A stretch of 64,000 nt of DNA from Flavobacteriales bacterium (GTDB lineage: Bacteria > Bacteroidota > Bacteroidia > Flavobacteriales_F > PHOS-HE28), in contig JAEUSU010000027.1 of NCBI GenBank assembly GCA_016788635.1, positions 62,001-126,000 of the forward strand, in the 5' to 3' direction. The stretch's first letter is position 1; each line of letters begins with the position of its first letter. Of this stretch, positions 35,572 through 44,100 are shown piece by piece. The notes below the pieces were generated by a model. That model did not search any database. It saw only the letters and a program-made list of their open reading frames with translations, and was not told the origin of the DNA. The position numbers and the translations under genes are program-made.

Positions 35572-38078
35572 GGGTCATGCCGGCTGCACTGCCTACACAG
35601 GTGGGGAACATGGTGTTGTTCCTGCTGCTGTGCTGCGCGTCCTCAGCGTTGGCGCAGACCACCCGCGTAACGGGTCGGGTTTATGATTCCGTCACCGGCG
35701 AGCCGTTGCCCTTTGTGAACATCGCCTTCCTCAACAGCCGCATCGGCACCACGAGCAACATGGACGGCAGCTACATGCTTGAGACCTTCTATGCCACCGA
35801 TTCACTGCGGGCCACCTTCGTGGGTTATGTGCCCATGACCGTGAAGGTGAAGCGCGATCAGTCCCAGCGCATCGACTTCGCCTTGCGGGAGTCCAAGGTG
35901 GACCTGGAGGAAATGGTGGTGCGGGCACCCACCGAGAACCCGGCATTCACCATCCTGCGCCGCGTGATCGCGCACAAACCCGTGAACAACCGGGAGAAGC
36001 TCTCGGCTTACGAGTTCGCCGCCTACAACAAGGTGGAGTTCGACCTGAACAACATCACCGAGGAGTTCACCCAGAAGAAACTCTTCAAGCACTTCGCGTT
36101 CATCTTCGACAACATTGACAGCAGCGATGCCAAGCCCTACCTGCCCATCTTCATGACCGAGACACTTTCCGAGGTGTACTACCGCCAGAAGCCCCGCACC
36201 CGGCGCGAGGTGATCCGCGGCACCAAGGTGAGCGGGATCGAGAATGAGAGCGTGTCACAGTTCATGGGCGACATGTACCAGAACGTGAACATCTATGAGA
36301 ACTTCCTGCTGATCTTCGGAAAGAACTTCGTGAGCCCCATCGCCGATGGCGGCAGGGGTTTCTACGACTACTATCTGACGGACAGCGCCTGGGTGGGCCG
36401 CAACTGGTGCTACCGGCTCGAGTTCAAGCCCAAGCGCGTGCAGGAGCTCGCTTTCCAGGGCACTCTGTGGATCGCGGATACCAGCTATGCGGTCCGCATC
36501 ATTGAGGCGGGCATCGCCGAGGGGGCGAACCTGAACTACGTGCAGGCCTTCCGCGTGCGGCAGGAATACGAGGAGGTGGCGCATGAAGTGTGGATGCTCA
36601 CCCGGGACGAATTGGTGGTGGACCTGAACGTGATCCGCGATACGGGCAAGCCCAACAAGAACGTGGTGCAGGGCTTCTACGGGCGCCGTACCGCTACCTA
36701 CAAGGACTTCGTGATCGGCCAGCTGCGGGATGATGCGTACTACGCGGGTGTGGATGAGGTGGTGATCGCGCGCGACCCGGACAGCGAAAGCAGCACGTAT
36801 TGGGAGGAGAACAGGCATGTACCGCTCACCGAAAAGGAGACCGCCATCTACCACATGGTGGATACCATGAAGACCATTCCCCAGTTCCGCACCTATGTGG
36901 ACATCGTCAGCACCATAGTCACCGGATACTACCCCAAGGGGATGGTGGAGATCGGTCCCTACTTCACCACTCTCAGCTTCAACCAGGTGGAGGGTGCGCG
37001 CCTGCGCCTCGGAGGGCGTACCAGCAACGCCTTCAGCAAGAACGTGGAATTTGAAGGGTACATGGCCTACGGCCTGCGGGATGACGAGGTGAAGTATGGC
37101 CTGGGGGGAAGGGCCTTTATCACAAAGGAGCCCCGGCAGCTGGTGGGGCTCTACTTCAAGCGCGACATCGAACAGTTGGGCCAGAGCCAGAACGCGTTCC
37201 GCGAGGACAACCTGCTCAGTTCCGTGTTCCGCCGCAACCCGGCGAACCGGCTTACCATGACAGAGGAAGTGCGCACCTACTATGAGCGCGAGTGGTTCAC
37301 GGGCTTCAGCAACATGCTCCTGTTCCGGCACCGCATCATGGCCCCGCGTGGCATCCTGGTCTATGAACGTCCGGTGGAAGGTGGCGAACCGGAGAACGTT
37401 GCCAGCATCACCACCAGTGAGGTGGCCCTCAATACACGCTTCGCCTACAAGGAGAAATTCGTCAGTGGTGAATTCAACCGGGTGAGCCTGGGAACGCTAT
37501 GGCCCGTGCTGGACGTGCACCTGGCCTTGGGGATACCCGATCTCTTCAGCAGCGACTACGGATACCAGAAGCTGGTCCTGCGTGTGCAGCAGCGTATCCC
37601 GCTCGGTGCGTTGGGTTACTTCCAGTACTCTGTGGCGGGCGGTAAAATGTGGGGCACCGTGCCTTATCCGCTGCTTTTCATCCACAGCGGCAACGAGACC
37701 TTTTACTACGATGAGCAGGCGTTCAACATGATGAACTACTTTGAGTTCCTCAGCGATCGCTTCGCCCATTTGATGATGGACTGGCACCTGGACGGCCAGC
37801 TCTTCAATCGCATTCCGTTGTTCCGCCGGTTGCGCTGGCGCGAAGTGCTCACCTTCAAGGCGGTGGCCGGTACTTTGGACCGCGCGCGGCATGAACAGGA
37901 GATGTTGTTCCTGCCCAATATGTACGACCTTTCCGGTGGGCCCTACATGGAGACCTCGGCGGGCATCGAGAACATCTTCCGCATCCTGCGGGTGGACGCG
38001 CTGTGGCGCCTTGCCTACCGTGACCATCCGAACGTTCCTTTGTGGACCATCCGCATGAAGCTCTACATCAACTTCTGA
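35568..38078 (+). CDS. DUF5686 protein with N-terminal carboxypeptidase-regulatory-like domain
   Basis: An 836-aa outer-membrane protein family member of Bacteroidota. Signal peptide [15 protein letters not shown]; residues about 32-110 form a CarboxypepD_reg-like beta-sandwich ([32 protein letters not shown]), as in TonB-dependent receptors. The large DUF5686 region follows with several conserved aromatic blocks ([34 protein letters not shown]) and a C-terminal barrel-like half ending in YREHPNVPLW-like and IRMKLYINF. No plug domain is seen, so it is not a classical receptor. Role unknown. It overlaps tatC and ends 1 nt before lptB. Confidence 0.88.
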   Translation: MRVMPAALPTQVGNMVLFLLLCCASSALAQTTRVTGRVYDSVTGEPLPFVNIAFLNSRIGTTSNMDGSYMLETFYATDSLRATFVGYVPMTVKVKRDQSQRIDFALRESKVDLEEMVVRAPTENPAFTILRRVIAHKPVNNREKLSAYEFAAYNKVEFDLNNITEEFTQKKLFKHFAFIFDNIDSSDAKPYLPIFMTETLSEVYYRQKPRTRREVIRGTKVSGIENESVSQFMGDMYQNVNIYENFLLIFGKNFVSPIADGGRGFYDYYLTDSAWVGRNWCYRLEFKPKRVQELAFQGTLWIADTSYAVRIIEAGIAEGANLNYVQAFRVRQEYEEVAHEVWMLTRDELVVDLNVIRDTGKPNKNVVQGFYGRRTATYKDFVIGQLRDDAYYAGVDEVVIARDPDSESSTYWEENRHVPLTEKETAIYHMVDTMKTIPQFRTYVDIVSTIVTGYYPKGMVEIGPYFTTLSFNQVEGARLRLGGRTSNAFSKNVEFEGYMAYGLRDDEVKYGLGGRAFITKEPRQLVGLYFKRDIEQLGQSQNAFREDNLLSSVFRRNPANRLTMTEEVRTYYEREWFTGFSNMLLFRHRIMAPRGILVYERPVEGGEPENVASITTSEVALNTRFAYKEKFVSGEFNRVSLGTLWPVLDVHLALGIPDLFSSDYGYQKLVLRVQQRIPLGALGYFQYSVAGGKMWGTVPYPLLFIHSGNETFYYDEQAFNMMNYFEFLSDRFAHLMMDWHLDGQLFNRIPLFRRLRWREVLTFKAVAGTLDRARHEQEMLFLPNMYDLSGGPYMETSAGIENIFRILRVDALWRLAYRDHPNVPLWTIRMKLYINF

Positions 38079-38079
38079 C

Positions 38080-38814
38080 ATGCTGCGCGCCACCGACCTG
38101 CACAAACGCTACAAGCGCCGCCCCGTGGTGAACGGCGTGAGCGTGGAAGTCCGCCAGGGCGAGATCGTAGGCCTGTTGGGGCCGAATGGTGCGGGCAAGA
38201 CCACGACGTTCTACATGATCGTGGGCCTGATCAAGCCCAATGAAGGCCAGGTCCTGCTGGACGATGCCGACATCACGGAGCTGCCGATGTACAAACGGGC
38301 TCAGCGGGGCATAGGGTACCTGCCTCAGGAAGCCAGCGTGTTCCGCAAGCTCAGCGTGGAGGACAACATCCGCGCAGTGCTGGAGATGACCCGGCTCTCC
38401 AAGGCCGATCAGGAGCGCAAACTGGAGGAGCTCATCGCCGAGTTCGATCTGGGGCACGTACGCCATAACCGGGGCGATGTGCTCAGCGGGGGCGAGCGCC
38501 GCCGCACGGAGATCGCCCGGGCGCTGGCCAACGAACCGCGCTTCATTCTGCTGGACGAACCTTTCGCCGGGGTGGACCCCATTGCCGTGGAGGACATCCA
38601 GAGCATCGTGAGCCAGTTGAAACGAAAGAACATCGGTGTGCTCATCACCGACCACAATGTGCAGGAGACCCTCTCCATCACCGATCGCGCCTACCTGCTG
38701 TTCGAGGGGCGCATCCTGAAACAGGGCACTGCCGAGGAATTGGCGGCGGATGAGACCGTACGGAAGGTTTATCTGGGGCAGAACTTCGAACTGCGCCGCA
38801 AGGTGCAGCTGTGA
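38080..38814 (+). CDS. lptB: LPS export ABC transporter ATP-binding protein LptB
   Basis: A 244-aa ATPase that powers LPS transport from the inner to outer membrane with LptFG. Motifs: Walker [11 protein letters not shown]-loop [13 protein letters not shown] (the [10 protein letters not shown] block is diagnostic for LptB), signature LSGGERRR, Walker [14 protein letters not shown], and [10 protein letters not shown] containing the switch histidine. It starts 1 nt after the DUF5686 stop, so it is in that transcript. Confidence 0.97.
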   Translation: MLRATDLHKRYKRRPVVNGVSVEVRQGEIVGLLGPNGAGKTTTFYMIVGLIKPNEGQVLLDDADITELPMYKRAQRGIGYLPQEASVFRKLSVEDNIRAVLEMTRLSKADQERKLEELIAEFDLGHVRHNRGDVLSGGERRRTEIARALANEPRFILLDEPFAGVDPIAVEDIQSIVSQLKRKNIGVLITDHNVQETLSITDRAYLLFEGRILKQGTAEELAADETVRKVYLGQNFELRRKVQL

Positions 38815-38828
38815 GCGACCAGGAGGTC

Positions 38829-39089
38829 CTACTTGCTCGTTTCCTCGACCACAAAGTGGTACTTCTCCATGATCAGGTTGGCGAGCAATTTCTTGCATGC
38901 CTCGTCCACCTTGGCCTCAGCGGCCTTTTTATCGCCAGCCTCCACATGCAGGGTGATGTGCTTGCCGATGCGCACCCCACTGATCTCTGGTAGGCCCAGG
39001 TTGCCCATGGCCCCTGTAACGGCTTTGCCTTGGGGGTCCAGCAGGTTGTCGTGGGGCATCACATCGATGGAGGCGCGAAAGGTCTTCAT
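38829..39089 (-). CDS. purS: Phosphoribosylformylglycinamidine synthase subunit PurS
   Basis: An 86-aa cytosolic subunit that bridges PurQ and PurL in the fourth step of purine synthesis. The sequence fits PurS along its length: LLDPQGKAVTGAMGNLGL, VRIGKHITLHVEAGDKKAAEAKVDEACKKLLAN, and the closing VEE. Start 39089 (MKTFRASIDV) was chosen over 39125, which lies inside a periodic repeat. A separate purS implies a separate small PurL and PurQ elsewhere rather than the large single-chain PurL. It converges on lptB with 14 nt between. Confidence 0.9.
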   Translation of the reverse strand: MKTFRASIDVMPHDNLLDPQGKAVTGAMGNLGLPEISGVRIGKHITLHVEAGDKKAAEAKVDEACKKLLANLIMEKYHFVVEETSK

Positions 39090-39096
39090 GGAGGAA

Positions 39097-39148
39097 CGAT
39101 TCACCGCAGAGGCGCGGAGGCGCAAAGATCGCAGAGAAATCGTGAATG
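39097..39148. repeat. 8-bp periodic intergenic repeat with inverted flanks
   Basis: Four imperfect units of 8 bp: CGCAGAGG (39105), CGCGGAGG (39113), CGCAAAGA (39121), then one spacer base and CGCAGAGA (39130). The core is flanked by exact inverted hexamers ATTCAC (39099-39104) and GTGAAT (39142-39147). This resembles the widespread short intergenic 'CACCGCAGAGGCGC' type repeat found in many environmental bacterial genomes. It lies directly upstream of purS, and its complement includes GATCTTTG, a possible -7 box 33 nt from the purS start. Confidence 0.6.
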
Positions 39149-39176
39149 AAGGGAGGGACCTTGAACGCTGTTGAGA

Positions 39177-39917
39177 TCAGGCGCCCTTCGGGAACAACCG
39201 CCCCCACAACGGGCTTAGCAGGTAAAGGACTGTGATCATGGGAACGGCCAGGATGCCGTACAACACCACCAGCACCGCTCCGATGCCCCCAAGCAGGTAG
39301 ATTACCTGGTTGCCCTGCCAGCGGAAGTGCTTGAACTTCAGAGATGGGAGGGGGAGCTCGGAGAGCATGAGCGCACATAGTGCGAGCATGACCCCGCCAA
39401 GTACCCAGCTGTTCAGCAGAAAGACGTGGATCTCCCGTGCACCTGTACCGCTGAGACCCAGTATCAGGGAGGACCAGAAGAGCGCGTTGGCCGGTGTTGG
39501 CAGGCCTAAGAAACCGTGTGTTTGCCGGGGATCGATATTGAACTTGGCCAGGCGCCAGGCTGAGGCGACCGGTATCGCGAGTGCGGTCAGGTACCCCACC
39601 AGCTTGGAGGCGTTCAGGCTCATGCCTTGTTCCAGCAATGAAGCGGTCAGCGGGCTGCCCAGGAGTAGGTAAGTCAGTATCCCAGGCGCCACCCCGAAGG
39701 TCACCATGTCCGCCAGGCTATCCAGTTGGGTACCCAACGGTGAGCCACCGCCCAGCGCCCTGGCGGCCAACCCATCGAATACATCGAAAACAGCACCTGC
39801 GAACACCAGCCAACACGCCCATGTTAACTCCCCTTGGGATACCAGCAGGATGGATGCCACCCCGCAGCATAGGTTCGCGGTGGTGAGCAGGTCGGGGATG
39901 CGGGGCAGGCGTGCCAT
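39177..39917 (-). CDS. pssA: CDP-diacylglycerol-serine O-phosphatidyltransferase
   Basis: A 246-aa inner-membrane enzyme that joins CDP-diacylglycerol and serine to make phosphatidylserine, the route to phosphatidylethanolamine. The CDP-alcohol phosphotransferase signature D-G-x2-A-R-x8-G-x3-D-x3-D is complete in DGLAARALGGGSPLGTQLDSLAD. About six to eight hydrophobic segments follow. Start 39917 (MARLPRIPDLLTTANLCCG) fits family N-termini better than the in-frame ATG at 39965. No promoter box is clear upstream. Confidence 0.93.
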   Translation of the reverse strand: MARLPRIPDLLTTANLCCGVASILLVSQGELTWACWLVFAGAVFDVFDGLAARALGGGSPLGTQLDSLADMVTFGVAPGILTYLLLGSPLTASLLEQGMSLNASKLVGYLTALAIPVASAWRLAKFNIDPRQTHGFLGLPTPANALFWSSLILGLSGTGAREIHVFLLNSWVLGGVMLALCALMLSELPLPSLKFKHFRWQGNQVIYLLGGIGAVLVVLYGILAVPMITVLYLLSPLWGRLFPKGA

Positions 39918-39951
39918 AGGGCAGAAATCCGGGAAGGGGCCGAAGTTGGGA

Positions 39952-39959
39952 TAAATTCG
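39952..39959 (+). promoter_or_regulatory. -7-like box (TAAATTCG) for the PorV-like gene
   Basis: TAAATTCG fits TAnnTTYG and lies 48 nt before the ATG at 40008, in the 90-nt divergent gap with pssA. Confidence 0.4.
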
Positions 39960-40007
39960 GGGCAATAACCGAGGCCACCATCAGTTAGTAGCAGCGTCAA
40001 ACCCCTG

Positions 40008-41108
40008 GTGATGAAGAACTCCCGCGTGATGGCCCTGCGTGCTACTGCCCTGCTTTCGGTCCTGTTCCTGATCCGGCATGGTGCCACAGCCCAGGATGCG
40101 CCCAAATACAGCAACGAGTTCCTGGCCATTGGGGTAGGTGCCCGCGCATTGGGTATGGGCCAGGCGTATACCAGCCTCACCAATGATGTGACCGCCGGAT
40201 ACTGGAACCCTGCAGGCTTGTTGGGCGTGCGGGGCGACCTGCAGGTGGGCGCGATGCACAGCGAGTATTTCGCAGGCATCGCCAAGTACGATTACATCGG
40301 CCTGGCCAGGCCCATCGATTCCGTCAGCACCATCGGCCTCTCCTTCATTCGCTTCGGAGTGGACAACATCCCCAACACCATCGACCTGATCGATGGCAAT
40401 GGCAACGTGAACTATGACCGCATCACCTCCTTCTCAGTGGCCGACATGGCCTTCCTGATCAGCTATGCGCGCAAACTGAGCATACCTGGCCTGCGCTTGG
40501 GTGGCAACGTGAAGGTGATCTACCGCAATGTGGGTGAGTTCGCCAAGGCCTGGGGTTTCGGATTGGACGGCGGCCTGCAATACGATCGCGGCCCATGGCG
40601 GCTGGCGGCCGTGGCACGCGACGTCACCGGCACCTTTAATGCCTGGAGCTACACGCTGGACCAGCGCACCATTGAGGTGTTCCAACAGACGAACAATGAA
40701 CTTCCTCAGAACGGGGTGGAGGTGACCGTGCCCCGGTTGGTGCTCAGTGCAGGTCGCGAGTTTCGTTTCTCTCCCAAATTGGGCCTCATCGCCGGAGTGG
40801 ACCTGGAGAACACGTTCGACGGGCAGCGCAACACGCTCCTCGCCACATCCTTCTGGAGCTGCGACCCGCGTGTGGGCGTGGAGCTTGGTTATGCAGGGGT
40901 GGTCTTCGTGCGGGCGGGGGTGAACAATTTCCAGTACATCACCGGTCTGGACGAGAAGCGGGAACTGGCCGTGCAACCGAACCTCGGAGTGGGTCTGAAG
41001 ATCAAGAGCGTGGCGCTGGATTACGCGCTGAGCCGGGTAGCTGCAAGTGACGACGCCTACACCAACGTGTTCTCGTTGCGCTTCGATCTCTTCAAGCGAT
41101 CCTCGTGA
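40008..41108 (+). CDS. PorV/PorQ-family outer-membrane protein
   Basis: A 366-aa predicted FadL-like outer-membrane barrel of the PorV/PorQ family (T9SS shuttle and attachment-complex proteins). After a signal peptide (LFLIRHGATAQ) comes the family signature FLAIGVGARALGMGQAYTSL and YWNPAGLLG, then many alternating strands (GLSFIRFGVDNIPNT, LRLGGNVKVIYRNVG). The gene directly precedes and overlaps a C25 peptidase gene, the same neighbourhood as porV-porU, so a T9SS role is likely. It may be an additional PorV-like protein rather than the main PorV, because the family signature is closer to the general PorV/PorQ group. Confidence 0.82.
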   Translation: MMKNSRVMALRATALLSVLFLIRHGATAQDAPKYSNEFLAIGVGARALGMGQAYTSLTNDVTAGYWNPAGLLGVRGDLQVGAMHSEYFAGIAKYDYIGLARPIDSVSTIGLSFIRFGVDNIPNTIDLIDGNGNVNYDRITSFSVADMAFLISYARKLSIPGLRLGGNVKVIYRNVGEFAKAWGFGLDGGLQYDRGPWRLAAVARDVTGTFNAWSYTLDQRTIEVFQQTNNELPQNGVEVTVPRLVLSAGREFRFSPKLGLIAGVDLENTFDGQRNTLLATSFWSCDPRVGVELGYAGVVFVRAGVNNFQYITGLDEKRELAVQPNLGVGLKIKSVALDYALSRVAASDDAYTNVFSLRFDLFKRSS

Positions 41109-44100
41109 TGAAGAAGCTGCTTGCCATCGGTCTGCTCGTTTTCACCGCTAACGCGGTCATGGGGCAGACCTTCGGCAACGAGTGGATCAATTACACACGG
41201 CCTTACTGGTCGTTCAAGATCGCGTCCACCGGTCTTTTTCGGATCGACAGCACCGCATTGGCCAACGCCGGCTTCCCGGTGGGCACGGTGGACCCCAGGG
41301 ACATCCAGCTTTTTGGGCGGGAGCGGCAGGTGCCTTTGTATGCGGAAGGTGAGGATGATGGTGTATTCCAAGGAACGGACTTCATTGAGTTCTACGCCGA
41401 GCGGAACGATGGCTGGCTGGATGTGTTGATGCACGATGCTCCGCAACACCAGGCCAATCCGTACTACAGCCTCATTAATGATACCATCCGGTATTACCTC
41501 ACTTACGATGCGGCTCCACAGACATTGCGGGTGAAGCCATACACCAATACGGACTATTCCGCATACAGCCCGCGGCCCTGGTTCATCACCGATGCCGTGC
41601 TCTCTCTCGCTTCGCCCACCGTCGGTTATCAGATCGGTGATCGGGATATCAGCGAAGCGACCAATTCCTGGTACGTGAAGGGCGAGGGCCATTTCAATCC
41701 AGGTGTGCTGGCCTATGGCCCCACCACCACCGGTCCCGTTTTCCTGGACCTCTCCGTGGAAACGCGCTTCCCCTATACCGGTACGGGGGCGCCGGAAGCC
41801 GGGGTGCGTGTGCATGTGGCGGGGATCAACAACCCCGGCAGTACGTCATTCGATGACCACCACCTGCTGGTGAAGGCCGGTCCGGGTCTGCCCACGTTGA
41901 TCGATACGGTCTATCGCGGTTATCAGCTCAATCGCTTGTCCTTCACGCTCCCTGGCGCGCAAGTGGGCAGTCCGAACACCACTACACGGATCGAAGTGTT
42001 GCGGGATCTTTTTGACACGACAGATGTCGGCTTCTTCTTCCCGAGTTACATCGACAGGCAGGCTCCCGCCATGGCCACCGTGCGGTACGCCAGAGAGCCC
42101 AACTATGCGGTGAACGCCCAATGCCATATGGCCTTTCCGGATGAGCCGGGCGATCCGCCGATCCGGTTGGACATGGTCAACTTCCCTGGTTCGCCGGTGG
42201 TCTATGTGTTCAACGGGGATACCGCACGGCGCGTGCTCCCGCAGTCCGGGCCGGGCGGCCTGCAGGCGTTGCTGCCCTCCGATCCTACCAGCGATACCAC
42301 ACGTGCCTTCGTGTTGCCGGGCTTCAGCATCCAGAACATCACTGTGCTGCGCCCCGTAGCGGCATCCGGCTATTTCACTGACCATGCGGCCATGCCCACC
42401 GATTCGGCCATGCTGATCGTGACGCACCCCAGCCTGATGAGCGCGGCCATGCAATACGCGGCGCACCGCGAGAGCAGCCCCAGCAACCCGTACAATACCG
42501 TGCTGGCGGATGTGGAGGAGCTTTATGATCAGTATGGTGGCGGCATCGCGAAGCATCCGATGTCCATCCGCCGTTGGGCGGGCCGTTTGCTGAGCGCATG
42601 GGATGAAGCGCCCCCACAGGCGCTCTTCCTTATTGGCAAATCGGTGCAGGCACCACGCCTGAGCGGTACGCTGGACGGACACCGCGGAAGTGCCGTCAAC
42701 TACGCCAAGTGTTTGGTGCCCACGCTTGGATATCCGCCCAGCGACAACAACTTCACCTTGGGACTCGGTGGTGATCCGCGTATGCAGGATATACCGGTGG
42801 GCCGCCTGGCCGCTGTGGATGAGCTGCAGGTGCTTGACTACCTGGACAAGGTGCAAGTGATGGAGGGACGCGTGCTTCCGGAGCCGTGGATGAAGAACAT
42901 CGTACACTTCCGCGGCGGGCAGAACCTGGGCGAATACCAACAGTTCGAGACCATACTTGCAGAGTACCGTGCGATCGCAGAGGACACCTGCTTCGCCGGT
43001 CACGTCACCACCTTCCGCAAGCAAGGGTCGGGTGTGCTTGAACCCGCAAGCGCGGATTCTGTGCGCAGCCTGATCGAGGAAGGGGTCACCCTGATGACCT
43101 TCTTCGCCCATGCCACCGGTGGTGGTTTCGATATTGACATTGACGATGTAGCGAACTACCAATGGAACGGCCGCTACCCGATGATCATTGGCAACAGTTG
43201 CTACAATGGCAACATCCACCTACCCCCGTCCTTCAGCTACAGCGAGCAGATGACTTTGCGGGATGATGCCGGTGCCCTTGCTTTCCTCGCTTCGGTGGAC
43301 CTGGGTTTCACGGATGCATTGAGGACCTATACACGCGACTTCTATACCAGCTTCAGCCAGGAGAACTACGGACGCAGCATCGGCCGCCACATGAAGACCG
43401 CCGCCTTCAAACAGTTGGACCTGGCGTTCACCACCAGGAACCTGAACAATGTGCAGACCTTCACCCTGCACGGAGACCCCACGCTGCGGCTCAACAGCTA
43501 CCCCTTTCCGGACTTCCGCGTGGTCTCCAGTGACATCCGCTTCGATCCCGTGAACGTCACCGCTGATCTGGACAGCTTTCAGGTGCGTGTGGCGGTAACC
43601 AACATTGGCAAGGGCACCTACCAGCCTTTCGCGGTTAACCTGGTCCGCACGTTGCAGAGTGGCACTGCATTGCCCGCAGAGTCGCGGGCCTTGTCCATGG
43701 CGTATGTGGACACGGCCGTTTTCAACATACCTGTGCTATCCACGGAAGGCGGCCTGGGCAACAACCAGTTCCAAGTGCGCGTGGACCTGGATCCCGACGA
43801 GATCACCGAGATGGTGGAGGTGGCCAACAACATCGCCGGTCAGGAGTTGCGGATCACCTCAGGGGACATCATCCCGGCCCATCCATACAAGTTCGCCATC
43901 CTGCCCGACCCCGCACCCGTGCTGAAAGCCAGCACGGTGGATCCCTTCGCCCCGGTGCAGACCTACACCTTCCAGATCGACACTACGGACACCTACGATA
44001 GCCCGGTGATGCAGAGCACCACCATCACCGCGCCAGGTGGGGTGGTGGAATGGCAGCCCGGCAGCATTTATGCACTGAACGCTTTGCAGGACAGTTTGGT

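Noticed and set aside
39097-39148. A possible mini CRISPR array
   Set aside because: Units are only 8 bp with at most one spacer base, so there are no spacers and no cas genes.
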